Assembly (NCBI GenBank): GCA_039619475.1
Contig: CM077115.1
Location: 413,672,557-413,736,556, forward strand
Origin: Icerya purchasi
Taxonomy: Eukaryota; Arthropoda; Insecta; Hemiptera; Monophlebidae
Direction of reading: 5' to 3'
Length of the DNA stretch: 64,000 bases
Position 1 is the first letter of the stretch; each line of letters starts with the position of its first letter. Both the position numbers and the translations under genes were made by a program. Shown here piece after piece: positions 1 to 12,354 of this stretch. The notes under the pieces are model-generated. The model worked only from the letters and a program-made list of their open reading frames with translations, made no database searches and was not told the DNA's origin.

Positions 1-2036
1 TCATATTACTTTACCGATATCCTCTTCTCATGCGGTTTATCTAACCGTTGGTATCCTGCACAAGACGCACCATTATTAGCACTTTTTTTATAGAACTATT
101 TTTTCATAATACACGTTTGAAACATTCCGTGACGAAATCTTAATTGAAGTAAATGGAAAAACGTCAGCAACTGATATGGAAAACATGCTCCATGTCACTC
201 GCTGGAAAAAAAATTAATGTTTTTGCATTTCTCTTTTGGTAGTCGATTCTCACAAATGACGCTTTCCACTGAATTAAGCTGTTATCCGGAATTCGATGAC
301 AATTCAAATACGCGGCGGGGATCGCTACTCATTTCACCTTTCGACTCTGTTTGCTTTCCACTCGCCCGTTCGAAATTTTTCCTCTCTTTAATTATCTTCC
401 TCGTTATTAATTTCAATTATTTACTTAGCTACGAATCCGAATCCAAAAATAATCGGCACTCACACGACGCCGAACGAACGGAAGGGAGAAATTATTCGCG
501 ACAAATAAATGGGACCAGATTAAAAAGACAGCCGCACGCTATGTAAACAAAAAAGGGGGGACAAGGCCTTATTTATTATTCGCGAAATAAAAATGCTTTC
601 TAAATGCAATGGCCTAATCTCAGTTTTTCAGTTTTCAGTCAAATACAAGGTTGGTTGTTGTGGAATTTTTTTAAAGTCAATACATTAAATGGAAGTTTAA
701 AATTTAAAAAAAGCTACAAATTGACGAATGTCCGTAAAACAGCAGCAACTCGAACTAATGAAAATACTATATTAAAGCACCGGAAATAATAATAACATTT
801 TTCCGTTTACGAATGTTCCTTTTGTTTCCGCGCACCATATGATTGACGGAACGTGCGCGTCTCTTCGCGGCCGATGCATCCACGGCAACTAAACAGGTGG
901 CTATTTTTGGTACAATGCCCCGAGTATGATCGCTCAAGTGTTGTGTCGGTCGCGTTGGGTAATTTTATTAAATTCGACGACAATTTCGTGTACGTGATTT
1001 TTGTAAATTTCACCGTTGCCAGTTAGTTCGTGTTATGAACCGGTAGAAAGAGAAAAAAGAAAATGGATTCGGCGTCATTGCGTTTTATTTATATCAAAAA
1101 TATCTCAAAAATGTTAAAGTTTTAATGAAATTCGTAAAGAGCAAGTAGCAATCGTAACTGGGGGGAACCCTATCCCTAATAAGAGCAAGAAAAAAACAAC
1201 AAAACAAGGTAAATTAAATGTAACGCTTAAATTATTCTCGTTTAAAGCGAAGATTCGAATAATCATCACAAAAATTCTTAAATAACACTGGTACACGTAT
1301 AAATATCACCGTGTTATAATATTAAGTCAAATTCAGGCGACTGGAAAAAACAAGGATATGCCATTGAGCCGTTTTAATATAGTGTACGCGATAAATCGAC
1401 ACACTTTGCATATCTGTTTTTTTCCCGATTTCACCTAATCTCCAACTTTGATTATGTTTCATCGTGTACATTTTAATATAAGTTTTAATACATTTATTGT
1501 ATAAGTTTACCATTTTTTGGAAATTAAAAAAAAGACAATCATTTTTGTCAATCGTTCACGTTCTTCGAAATTATTTTGCACCGCGATAAACGGTGTGCCA
1601 TCAAATATACCGTGGTATGTACCTATTAAATTTAAAACGTCTATCGTGGAAATCGAAATTGCCCCTACACTTAACAACACCGTCTATTACGAACCTACGT
1701 AGTTATGCGCTGTAGAGTCGTTGGATTAAAAAACTTATCACCTTGCGAAGACTTTTTCATTCGAACACTGCCTAGCCAACCATTTATATTCTCCGCGAAA
1801 TATCCGGCTGAGATTACAGACTTTAACCGATTTCGAGGAAATTTAACAATCAGCCGAGGAGGTTGCGCTTGTTAATTTCCTGGTATCGCAATGCCGCAGG
1901 CTAGTCTCATTGGATAATTCCTCCGCTTTTAAATTAAACTTTAACATCACGGGACACTCGACCGCGTTGGACGTTTCCGTCGGACACAGTTCTTTACCGG
2001 GTTTATGTTGTATTTTTCTCCTTTTCGAACTCTAGA
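1..2036. other. Non-coding 5' flank or intron upstream of the GPCR exon
   Basis: No protein family is recognisable on either strand; the open frames are short and of low complexity. It probably holds the promoter and/or first non-coding exon and intron of the receptor gene, because the coding exon at 2654 begins with a splice acceptor and so needs an upstream exon. No TATA box or initiator could be assigned with confidence. Confidence 0.4.
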
Positions 2037-2062
2037 TGGGTGGGGATGGGTGGGGGGGGGGG
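2037..2062 (+). other. G-run cluster, potential G-quadruplex
   Basis: Four or more runs of three or more G separated by one or two bases (GGGTGGGGATGGGTGGGG followed by more G). This fits the usual intramolecular G-quadruplex pattern. It lies about 620 bp upstream of the receptor coding exon. Any regulatory role is inference. Confidence 0.5.
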
Positions 2063-2653
2063 ATACATACAAATTTTAAGAAAACCGAGACGAGCCGAAC
2101 TATGTTTAAATGATATGATCTGAAATTAACCATTGCCATCTATCGAAAAGCGTTTTTTTTTTATTACTTTTTATTATCGCCGGTTATAAAAATCGGACTT
2201 TACGAGCTACAACAGCCACCTTGAACCTCCGCGCGGCTCCATTCTTGCCGTAGAAGGTGCGCTGATCGCGCGCGCTCTTTATTACTAGTCAGCTGAAACA
2301 AGAATGATACACACGTTCGTGTCAAAAAGAAGCCAAACCTGCAGTCCCCCCTCTCTGCAATGAGTTGAGATGTAACAATACGTCAACCGATACGGATACA
2401 GTGTAATCATTGAATGCGTAAAACGACATATTACCTCCGTTCGATCGCCGATCGATAATATAATGTAACATTTTATTCGCGCCGAATAGGGTTTACCGAT
2501 TGAGCACGTGTTTCCGTCCCCTGCCACAGTCGTCGAATCGTTAGTGTAGAGCGCTGTCCAATAATCGTCTTAGCTGCATGTTTTTTTTTTTCCATATTCG
2601 AAAAAGAAATGAATTCATTAGCCCATACAAGGTTGACGTTTGTTTCGTTTCAG

Positions 2654-3171
2654 GGAGATGACGTGGCACGCTACAAAATAGACGCTGAACCATGAAAACG
2701 ATGTTCGGATGGTTGCTGCGATCTTCGTTGCTGATGGCAAGCGTCGCTTTCGAGAGGTCAACCCCGCTTTCGGCAACGGTAAATGGAAACATGAATTTTA
2801 CCGATGACCAGCTGAGTGAGAATAACTCCTCGCTGGGTGATGGCCTGCTCAACTGTAGCAACGAGTATTGCGTGTCGGACACGGAATACATCGATCTGAT
2901 AATTGACCACATCACGCCGCAGCCGCTGGAATGGGTCCTGATCGGGATGCACGCGATTACGTTCGTCGTTGGCCTGATCGGGAACGCTCTGGTTTGCATC
3001 GCCGTGTACCGGAATCGAGCCATGCGGAACGTGACCAACTACTTCATCGTTAACTTGGCCGTAGCCGATTTTATGGTCATCCTGTTCTGTCTGCCGCCGA
3101 CCGTGCTTTGGGACGTGACCGAAACCTGGTTCCTCGGCACGGAACTGTGCAAGATAATTCTCTATTTCCAG
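2654..3171 (+). other. Spliced exon of the receptor gene (5' UTR plus coding)
   Basis: The exon is bounded on the left by a pyrimidine-rich acceptor (GTTTGTTTCGTTTCAG, AG at 2652-2653) and on the right by a consensus donor (TTTCCAG|GTAAGC, GT at 3172). It holds 38 bases of 5' UTR and then an open frame that leaves the exon in phase 0. Having an acceptor upstream of the start codon implies at least one further 5' non-coding exon outside the recognisable sequence. Confidence 0.75.
2692..3171 (+). CDS. Neuropeptide GPCR, allatotropin/orexin-receptor type, first coding exon (partial)
   Basis: This is the N-terminal 160 codons of a rhodopsin-like (class A) G protein-coupled receptor that would sit in the plasma membrane and bind a neuropeptide. 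Residues 1-85 form the extracellular N-terminus, with several N-glycosylation sequons (for example NSS, NCS). TM1 lies near residues 85-107 and contains GNALVC, the conserved Asn of helix 1. The first intracellular loop and TM2 follow with RNVTNYFIVNLAVADFMVI, where NLAVAD carries the conserved Asp of helix 2. The first extracellular loop DVTETWF and the Cys of the conserved disulfide (LCK) precede the donor site. The DVTETW loop and the splice after YFQ are typical of orexin and insect allatotropin receptors. TM3-TM7 are not in recognisable form downstream, so later exons lie across a long intron or outside the window. Exact subtype is inference; family membership is strong. Confidence 0.85.
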
Positions 3172-4903
3172 GTAAGCCGCGACGCATCGATATTAATTAA
3201 TTTCCACACTGTGTACCTTTTTCCTATACGGTATATGTATAGAGGCAAAAATAAATAAAAAAGCAAATAATCTTTCGAGGGCTTAAACCGCGAACTTATT
3301 AAAAAAGCACTCGATTTCTTTCACGTGAAGTAATTTTGTACACTTCCGAGAAGACTATGTCTGCCACATTTTATATGCGTTCCGGATCTTTGAGACATCG
3401 TTACCGCAACATCCTATATATATATCGGTAGCCTCTGTAACGACGTAAAATTTTATTTTTCCGCATTTACATAAGATGTAGTAGAATTATAAGAGCGATG
3501 ATATTGGTTGGGGGCAGCGATTTTTGAAATTTTATTAAAAACAACAGAAATAGCCTTTTATCTGCTTGCGGTAGAAATATGTTTTTATACATTGACAATT
3601 TCAGACGATCGTATGCGTCATTGCATCAAATGCTGCACATCAACTCTTACAACTTTTCAGTCTCCGTTGCATCCTGAGAAAAACATATACGATGTTGACA
3701 TTGCAAAGACTGCTGAACTGCGAACGTTAACACGGACGGTGAAGCAAGGAAATTATCCACTTTGCAAAAGTACGGAGCGCCGTTGTGAAAAACTGATGGA
3801 AAAGTGCCGTTTCTTTCTGTTTACCAAATAATGTCGGCTATTATACTAACGAAGCGATCTAGGTAAGAACGAAAGGCACGTCGCCCAACCTTTAGGAAGC
3901 TAGGAACCAGCTTCCAATGAGACGGCAGACTACGCGAGAGGAAAGCTTTTAACTCGGTACTGTCGGCGATACCTTGAAAAGCAATGGGACACTCACTTTC
4001 ACATTTTTCAGGTAAACATTTGTTTTCTACCGAACACAATTCGGTTTCGAGGTACAATCTGCATAATGAAACTTTTAAGCTGGTCGTAGTGCGCCGCGGC
4101 TATTGGAAAATAAACTCCGTCTCAACTACTTCGGCTATCTCTGACAGCAGCATACATGTCATCGTGTGGCCAACCGGGATCTATTCAACGTAAAGTTTCA
4201 TCCTTCTAACTGATATTTCGAAGATGCTGAACGCATTGTTCGTATTCGCAGTTGTTCTGGTGTATATGCCGGTAAAATTCCCGGCGTAGCAACAACCGTC
4301 TTGTTTTATACAACTCGGCGGCGCGAATACAACAAATTTATATTAGTATTAAATATAGTTTGGAAAAAAAAAAAAAGAAAGGTATTTCATTAAAATAGAA
4401 ATCGGTCAAGAAAGTGCTATTCACGATACGAACTAGACGTTTTTTTATGGCGACTTCTTGAGGGAAAAAAAGAAACTATCATCATTATTACAACCGGGCG
4501 AAATTTTTTTTGTTACTTTTGTTTTGTGACTGAGGGGGTCATACAAGGATAGAATTAAGCAGATGCAGAAAGATTAAATTTTAAAATATATACGGAAACG
4601 AAGGAAATGAACTAAAGTTGGAACAACAAAGAAGCGCAATATGAGATAGGTTAAGATGGAAGAACTTGGTATCTAGAACGTTCTTTGTGATCAACATCGC
4701 AAACATCTGAAGCATGAAAAATGCAGTTAGGAGACTAATCAATAGAAGAAAACGAAAAACAGATGAAAAAAGGACAACTCCATTATTAAGTTAATTGTAA
4801 TGGCCGTGTCTGTGTATTCGTTATAATATATAATACGTAAACAAGGCGCAAACAAAAAGTGTATTTATTAAACCTTAAAATATTGAAATATTATCAAAAC
4901 ATC
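3172..4903 (+). other. Start of receptor intron, no other gene seen
   Basis: Begins with the GTAAGC donor of the receptor exon. The sequence is AT-rich, with A/T homopolymers and only short frames that match no family I recognise. Nothing like receptor TM3 or the DRW motif expected in the next exon was found. Confidence 0.4.
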
Positions 4904-5141
4904 AACATATTTCGCAATTGATTAATCATGATTAATCAACATGTTTCGTAATTGATTAATCATGATTAATCAACATGTTTCATAATTGATTAATCATGAT
5001 TAATCAACATGTTTCGTAATTGATTAATCATGATTAATCAACATGTTTCGTAATTGATTAATCATGATTAATCAACATGTTTCGTAATTGATTAATCATG
5101 ATTAATCAACATATTTCGTAATTGATTAGCCATGATTACGT
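4904..5141. repeat. 34-bp tandem satellite, seven copies, palindromic core
   Basis: Units begin at 4904, 4938, 4972, 5006, 5040, 5074 and 5108, exactly 34 bp apart. The units are almost identical, differing at one or two positions, and the last decays at its end. Each contains the perfect palindrome GATTAATCATGATTAATC (extending to TTG...CAA, 22 bp). The TAAT/ATTA cores resemble homeodomain half-sites; no protein binding can be inferred from sequence alone. There are no unique spacers between units. Confidence 0.95.
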
Positions 5142-5626
5142 ATAAATCATAATGCTATCAATTACTGCGAGAAACATGTTGCTGTTTTCATATTTTCATA
5201 TTTGAACGTTTAATAACTAAAATTTCTGTTTGCGTATTACATTTTACAAAACTATCATTAAAACGAATACGTATTACGAAGGAAATAACAGAACGATGAA
5301 GATTTTGAACCGAGGCTGACGTGAGAGTCGGAATTACTGGTTTGCAAAACGAGTGAAGAGTAGAAAATTATGTAGGTGTGTTTTTCGGAAGTTGAATGGA
5401 AAAAGGATGGCCGAAAAATAAATTATCGATAAATTGGCCGTTAGGGAAAGCGGGATGAGCAAAGGATTCAGCTGATCGCCTGTGATCGGAAATCGAAAGG
5501 AAACCAACGAAGCAAGTTTCTAATTATTGGAATTTCTGTATGATCGCTGCCATTTTTGTTTCATTCATTAATCATTGAACCCAAAGGTTCGTTTCCTCCA
5601 TTCCGTTCTGTTTCCGGCCATCCGTT

Positions 5627-5930
5627 TTAAGTCCGAGTATGTTTGGCATCCCATATCTCTTTAATGATCTGTTTTATGTAATTATTCCTTGGTCTTCCTC
5701 TTCTTCTCTTCTTCCCGGTTTTTCCTTCTATAATCAGTTTTAGTTTCTCATCGTGTCTCAATATGTGTCCCATCATCTTCGATCTGCGTCTTTTTATTAT
5801 GTTTATTAATTCCCGTTTTTCACTAATCATGTTCATGACTTCTTCATTGCTCTTCTTATCTATCCATTTTATCTTTAACATCTTTCTCCACAGCCACATC
5901 TCTGCTGCCATCAGCCTCTTTTTATCTGTT
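5627..5930 (-). pseudogene. Non-LTR retrotransposon, C-terminal ORF2 fragment
   Basis: A roughly 98-residue remnant of the region downstream of a LINE reverse transcriptase. Recognisable motifs, in order on the minus strand, are AAEMWLWRKMLKIKW, WIDKKSNEEV, a basic KRRRSKMMGHILRHDE segment, and GKKRRRGRPR. This order is common at the C-terminus of insect LINE polyproteins. There is no catalytic palm domain, so the copy is 5'-truncated and dead. Clade assignment is uncertain. Confidence 0.75.
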
Positions 5931-5935
5931 GTTTA

Positions 5936-7625
5936 ACCTTTATAAAACCAGCTGGCTTGTTTGTTTTCTACGACGAAACGTCCTTCCCTAATGCTCAAAG
6001 TCGAAGCGTCTGTCAGCCCGGGGTTACCTAATGCGCAACTTCATTAAATCAACGTTTCCGGTGCCAATAGGCACGTTGGAAGTTTTTCTTTTAATTGTAC
6101 TACCGTTAGGGCCGAGTTATTTAAAGAGGTCCCGGTTTCTTCGAATAATTAAAAATTTTGGCGGCTCGGCCGGAATTTTTATCAGCTGAAAATGAATTCG
6201 ACAATATAACCAGAACAACGAAAGCCGGCCATGATTTATTCAGGGATTTTCGGCTCGAATGGTCTCTTGATTAATTTATGTACTTCTATCCAGTTCCCGT
6301 TTACTTTTACCGAGCGGACGCTCTCGTCTTTCAACTCTCTGGCCTTTAGACGGTGTATGTGCTTTCGTTTTTCTTTCCGGCCTTTTCATTCGCTACTATT
6401 AGCCTTTAAGTGGCCTAAATGACCGACAGTAATAAAGAAAAGGACCCCTCGCTACTTCATTTATATTCATAAGTCTTATTTTTACTAAAAAGGTAGAAAC
6501 ACGATTTTTAGCGCTGTTAAAAACGGGCTCTTTCCACCGCCTACGCCTATTACTTCCAATGTGAATGATGGACAAAATAGCGCACCCGTCTAAACTATTA
6601 TGATAATTTCAAAGAAGTAAATATAGTAAATAAATAAATGACCTATTTAGAAAAATGATTACAGCATGTATAGTGAAAATCGTGCACTTGCTACGTCACA
6701 AAACTGGCGATCTAAAAAATGATGAAGTAATTTTACTGCGTAAAAAGACGCATCTCAAAATATAGGAGAAAACGCTGTTAAAAAAAAAGCGAGTTGAAAC
6801 AATATCGAAGAAGTAATACATATGTTCCATTCCTCTGCACCGGATAGAAAAAGCAAAAAGTGCTTTTTGACATTTTCCTTTTTGATATATATATATATAG
6901 GAAGTAAACACTTCTTTAGTAATAAGTGAATCGTGATTTATTTAATGATGTTTCTGCCAGTATCGCGTACGTCGTAACAAGCTAGATAAACGAATAAAAG
7001 GTAGATTGTAAATAAAAATGAATATCTTACGAATCTACATGTGGAATATGCCGCTAATTTCGGGAATATTCCATCTTTAGTGTAATGGAAAGAAATTTTA
7101 GAACGATCAGAATCTGAAGGAGAACTTCAATTTTAATACAAAAAAAATTTTGGCTAATCGAAAACTAACGGCGTTAGAAGTGAATTTTTTTATAGAATGC
7201 AATCAATTTTAAACGTCCGAAACAAATACATTGAAGTGAAGAAAAATTTACCTAAAACTAAAATGATTTAATCAATAGCAATGTGCTAATAATCTCGAAT
7301 TAAACACTACAGAAGTCTTGCATATGTATATATTTATTGTTATATATACGCGCGTATATAATTAGTACATGCAATACTTCTGTATTGTTTGGTTCAAGAT
7401 TATCTGCATGTCGGTTTTTTTTTTTTTCTTTTTTTTCGGTATTGATCTAACAAATATCATTTCTGTTACAGTTTCGAGTAAATTTTTCTTTACTTCAATG
7501 TATTTATTTCTTCGTTTAAAATTTATTACATAACAAGTTTCACTTTTAACGCCGTTAGTTTTTGACTAACGCACATTTTTTTTTATCGCCCCACTGACAA
7601 TATCTAAAATAAATACCGCTAATTT
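5936..7625. other. Unassigned AT-rich stretch
   Basis: No gene or mobile-element protein was recognised. It includes a short (TA)n run near 6885-6899 and mixed-complexity sequence rich in A/T runs. Frames present are short and biased. Confidence 0.35.
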
Positions 7626-7630
7626 TAAAT

Positions 7631-8490
7631 ATTTTTTTTTTTTATTTTTATTTTTTTTTTTGGGCACGTCAACAGTGGAACTTACTCAACGCATAGAATT
7701 GAACATTATATAAGGGGAAAAAATTAGAAATTGTGGAGATAAAGAAGGCTAACAAAGGAACTATATTGAGAGAGGGGAATGCAAGAATGGAGTGGACACC
7801 ATAATGAGTAGGAAGGCCAATGCGCGGAAGATTAGAATATAGAGTAGCACGTTTGGAAGAAATAAAGGGGCATTCGAACAAGACGTGATTCGCATCGCAG
7901 GTATAATTGAGCTCTGGAGGGAAAGGAAATTGAACAATAGAAAAACGGAAAAGGGAAGCCGGAAATTGAACCGCAGGTGAACTATAGAGGAAATAATCGA
8001 ATGGCTAAGGTAGAGGAAAAGATTAAAACCAAGGAAGAGAGGAAGGAAAGGGCTGTACAGAAAGGTAAAAAGATCGAGGATTGGTAAAGAATGAAGGATA
8101 GCATCCGGTGCAGAAATCGTGGTGGGAATGATAAGAGAGACAGTAGAGAGTTTGAGCAGGAAATTTACTAATGAATAGACCATTGGTCGCCGCGGAACGT
8201 GCCAACGAGTCAACTAACTCGTTGCCAGGAATGCCGCAATGACCAATAATCCATAGTAGATCGATTACAACAGAACTGGATGCAAATAAATTAGAAATTA
8301 AGAAGCAAATTCGGAGAATAATGGGATCAGTGACATGAGTAGAAAAGCTCCAGGGGATAGCCAATAAAACAATTTTCAAGTCCGAGGATAGGAGGAATCT
8401 AGAGATGTTATTTGTCGAGGATATAAAAAGGACTGTCTGCAGGATAGCCATGGATTTGGCAAGAAAAATAGCGGAAAAGGAGGGCAACCG
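7631..8490 (-). pseudogene. Non-LTR retrotransposon 3' part: RNase H and C-terminal region with A-rich tail
   Basis: Read on the minus strand from 8490 downwards. Residues of a LINE RNase H domain are visible, including LLWIIGHCGIPGNELVD, which corresponds to the family's conserved H...G..GNE.AD segment. The frame then shifts near 8210-8020 and again near 7880. The last part contains FECPFISSKRATLY, the post-RNase H Cys/His region of Jockey/R1-type elements. The element ends with an A-rich tail on the minus strand (T-rich at 7631-7661 on plus). Two or more frameshifts show it is inactive. A closely similar 3' end sits at 16610-16690. Confidence 0.75.
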
Positions 8491-10127
8491 GAAGGATTCA
8501 ATTTCATTATTTTCATATTCATTGTAACATTTATTTGAAAATAGAAATAATCGACTTATGATGACTATAATAAGATATAAATACTTCGGATATTAATGAA
8601 TTTAATTATCTCTCGAAAAAACAGCACACAAGCAAGTTCTATATCGCTTTGTTTTTATCTAGAATTTATAACGCAATAAAAGTTTTATTCAAATTTTCTC
8701 ATCTATTATAAAACTAATATTTTTATTATCCATAAATATTTGATTTAAATTTTTCGTATACTTTTTCTGTCTCTCTCGATCTACGTTCCAGTAGACGGGC
8801 ATTAGAAAGCGGACAAGTAATTTAACAGATTTTGTTAGCTCGACAAGTTAACTCTCTATCACAAAACTCGCGGTGTCCTATTTAAAGTTGTACTTAAGCA
8901 TCCTCTATTCCAATTAGAGGTGGATATTACCCCAGAAGGACGAAAAAAAGTTTCCAACACATACTTTATTTAACATTTATTCCCGAAATGTTTAAGTTAG
9001 AAAATTTCGTTATTTCATTAACTAAGAATGTATATTATAGTAAATTAAAGTAAGTAAAGTAGGGGTCCTATACCTTTAGCAGGGCGTCGGGATTATGAAG
9101 TTAAGATTCAAAGTGTGCTAAGTACAACGGTACTAATGACAGTAGGAGGGCCAGTTTCTTTCTGCTTCGGGTCCGCCTTTATACTTTTTCAGATTTCTTT
9201 GGTACCCAATTATTTCAGATTAGGTATAGACCTGGGAGCGACGCAGATCTGGGCAATATGAAATACTCTATCCGTCAATTTTTATACCTTTACCGACGTT
9301 TAAGCGGATTTGTAACAAACGATTTACACTTTCTAGGCATTCCTTCGGTTTAAGCACTGCGGTTTCTTCAACTTCTTTTGTCGATATCTCGCCACGGGCC
9401 TCCCTTGCCGAGAAGCATAAGAACCTATCGATGCACTTTTATTTAGTATTATTTCCCGACCGTATTTTATTAGAAATCCTCCCAATGTGGAATTCATCAA
9501 TTTTTTGCCAGTTAAAATTTGTGGACATTTGCAGCAATCTCAGGTTATTGTTAAAATTATTGTATAGATTTCTAAAATCTCGTATCCTGACTTTTTTATA
9601 CGGTGAAATACTACCAAGTCGTTGTGCAGTGTAGTACCAACATTAAAAATATTTCCTGGTTGAGGAGTCTACAGCGTAAAGGTCTTTCTAATTTCAGACA
9701 CCAATTTAAATAAACCGACGATTGAGAGATATAAATTCGTTAACCCTATTACCCCAGTTTCTTTCTTTCGATACTTATTGAATCTCTACTAGAATAATTC
9801 TATTACGTATCACAAAGTTCCAAGTTTGCTGCAATTTCTTTACAATATATTTTTTACGATATTTTCTATTCGTATTCTTTCCGATTATTGGGCGCTGTTG
9901 TAAAAATGTTTACTCAACGTACACAATCCTGCCATAATGTTTCAATAATTTTTTCACAAACTGAAGCATATCTAAAAAAAACCCTAGGGATTACTCACTA
10001 AATTGTGATAATTTTTTAGGCTAAAAGGCAAGTCGGTTTAGAAATTTGTGGAATATTTGACAAAACTAAAAACAGATAGCTCTCAGCAATGCGCCTTTAA
10101 AATTTAAGTATTGTTTATATATATACA

Positions 10128-10132
<5 letters not shown>

Positions 10133-10172
<40 letters not shown>

Positions 10173-10192
10173 TTATATATATATAAATATTA
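10133..10192. repeat. (TA)n microsatellite
   Basis: An almost uninterrupted run of TA dinucleotides with one ACTTA interruption near 10170. Such runs are typical of slippage in insect non-coding DNA. Confidence 0.9.
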
Positions 10193-11162
10193 TATAGAAT
10201 TAACAGACGGGGACTTAAAAAATTATTACAAATCTAGAGCACTGCTGTAAGCGTGTTAACGGACGACTGGCTTCAGAAACTAGCGTTAACTTAGACGCTT
10301 AAAGGGAGTATTCTGTCACTGACCGTCACCATAAAATGACATACGAAAACCGCACAAATACAAACTGGTCGGAATCATACTTCAAAACTAGTTTGGGAGT
10401 TGGCGGTTGCTTAAAGTAAAACTCGGTTTTATCACGTTGAATGTCCGATGATAAGTTTGCAAACGGTCCAGAAGTTGTTCGAAGTGAACGCTGGACGAGA
10501 CGAATGAAGTGCGCAAAGGGAAACAGAATTTGTACGCGAACGGCAAACGAAAGGAAAATGAGAAACGAGACAAAGTTGAAGCATAATTAGACCGGACAGC
10601 TGCCTTATAAATGATCGTATCTTAGAAAGTACTGCAGGCATTTAAAGTTGCAGTACTGTTGCGTGCCCCTGAAATCGAGTCGTATTGTTTTAAACTGTTT
10701 TCGGTCATTCATCCGCTATCGCGGCTGCTTTTCGATTTCAATTGTTTAACATTCGTGCTGCATTTTCCGAATTCGGAATTCCCAGCGCACTCAAAAATTT
10801 TTCAAAAGCTGTATAATTTTTAAATCGGAGCGGCCGCGTTAAAAGCTCATTAGGAACGGCGAAGAAATGAAATATGTAAATGTTTAAAAGATCGACCCGG
10901 CGATTACGCGTTCCATTATAAAATGTGAATAATTTTTTGAACGAGAAAAACGATAAAAATAAAATTCAAGCAACGTTAGACTACAAAAAAGATAAAAAGC
11001 AGGTTTCCCCATCAGTATGGCAAATTACTTGAGCGAAAATGAACACCGATACGCCTTAATTTGGAACATGGCGAATAGAAGAAATAACTATAAACTCGAC
11101 AATTCTCTTTCTTCCTTTTATTTTGTCTAGCTCTTTTCCAGTCTCATACATGCACAAACATA

Positions 11163-11216
11163 CATACTTATATGATATATGATATATATGATATATATAT
11201 ATATATATATATATAC
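11163..11216. repeat. TA-rich microsatellite
   Basis: An imperfect (TATATGA)n stretch passes into a pure (TA)n run. Confidence 0.85.
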
Positions 11217-12354
11217 GGATAAGAAATTCGATCCTTGGGAGAGGGCGCCAGAAAAACAATCCTCGAACTGCTAGGTGATTGTTCTTCCAAAATACCTGTA
11301 AATTTCAGTCGATTGCGTTATTCTTGAATATTATTTCACAGTTTGCGCGTGGTCATTTCTATTGCAATTTCTTCAAAGCATTTTTCCCTGATAAACGAAA
11401 CGCAACTGTTGTAATTGTATTTTATGTCTAACGAGAAGTAAATTTAACAATTCGAAATTTTCTGATGCAATAAATTTTGTTCGCGATAGATTTATACGGT
11501 GGTGCGATTTTGAAATATTACGCAAAACTTAAATGCACTTTCAAAACTGAAAAACAGGTAATGTAAAACTGTAACTGTCGCATTACGCATTGCTATATTT
11601 TCAAAAATGTATATGGAACTCGTGAATGCTTTAATTGGTCAGCAAGTTTGGAATAAATCTGAGCAGAGTTTGTTCAAAGAAAATAACGAAAGAAAGCTAA
11701 AAAAAATGAAAATACAACTCGATGTAAAAACCGGTAAAACGAGCTGCTATGTATTTTATAAATATGGGGGGAAACATTCGAATAGAATTTTTCAAAAAAA
11801 CGGAGTACAAATTTTCGGGTATGACTTTTGGAAAAGAATAATGTTTGAAATTTAGTCGTGTTGAAGACGAGAGTTAAGCATTTTGAAGAAGTTAATTTCA
11901 AAAAAGAGGCAAAAACAAGAGAGAAAAAGGAAAGCAACATCTAGTAAGCGACAAGAGTATGCCCGAAAGAGGAATAAAAAATTCAGAAGATATAATGGAA
12001 GTGGCAAAAAAAATAAAAAGAAAAAAACGAAAAAAAGAAAAGTATACAGGTGACTAAGAGAATATCCTTTAACATTATAAACTCTCCGTTACTAAAATTG
12101 TAAATCTTCATCTTCGTTTTCCAATGCAACACTCTGTGCGAGCGGCTTTTACTGTATAAGCCGATTACTTCGCTTGAACTCAATACTGATCCTAGGTGGA
12201 TTTTTTATTCTGGCGAATCAAGCGAAGAACCATTTAAGAAATATCTCGTCTCCAACGAATAGTAAATTACTTAACTAATAAATACGTATCCATTCGCAAA
12301 GGAATGAAAAAAATTTAAAACTCGAGGAACATTTTAAAGCCGACATCGTTAAGA

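Larger units (their letters stand above)
8491..12350. other. Unassigned intergenic or intronic stretch
   Basis: Nearly 4 kb without a recognisable gene. The stretch 9060-9640 is somewhat less AT-rich and looks like decayed unique sequence, but no family could be named. It contains (TA)n microsatellites at about 10133-10170 and 11160-11216. Confidence 0.35.

Noticed and set aside
217..1513. Several 60-110 codon open frames at the window start
   Set aside because: Biased composition, no recognisable domain, no splice or start context; chance frames in AT-rich DNA.
4904..5141. CRISPR-like array
   Set aside because: Units are head to tail with no unique spacers, in a eukaryotic context; a simple satellite.
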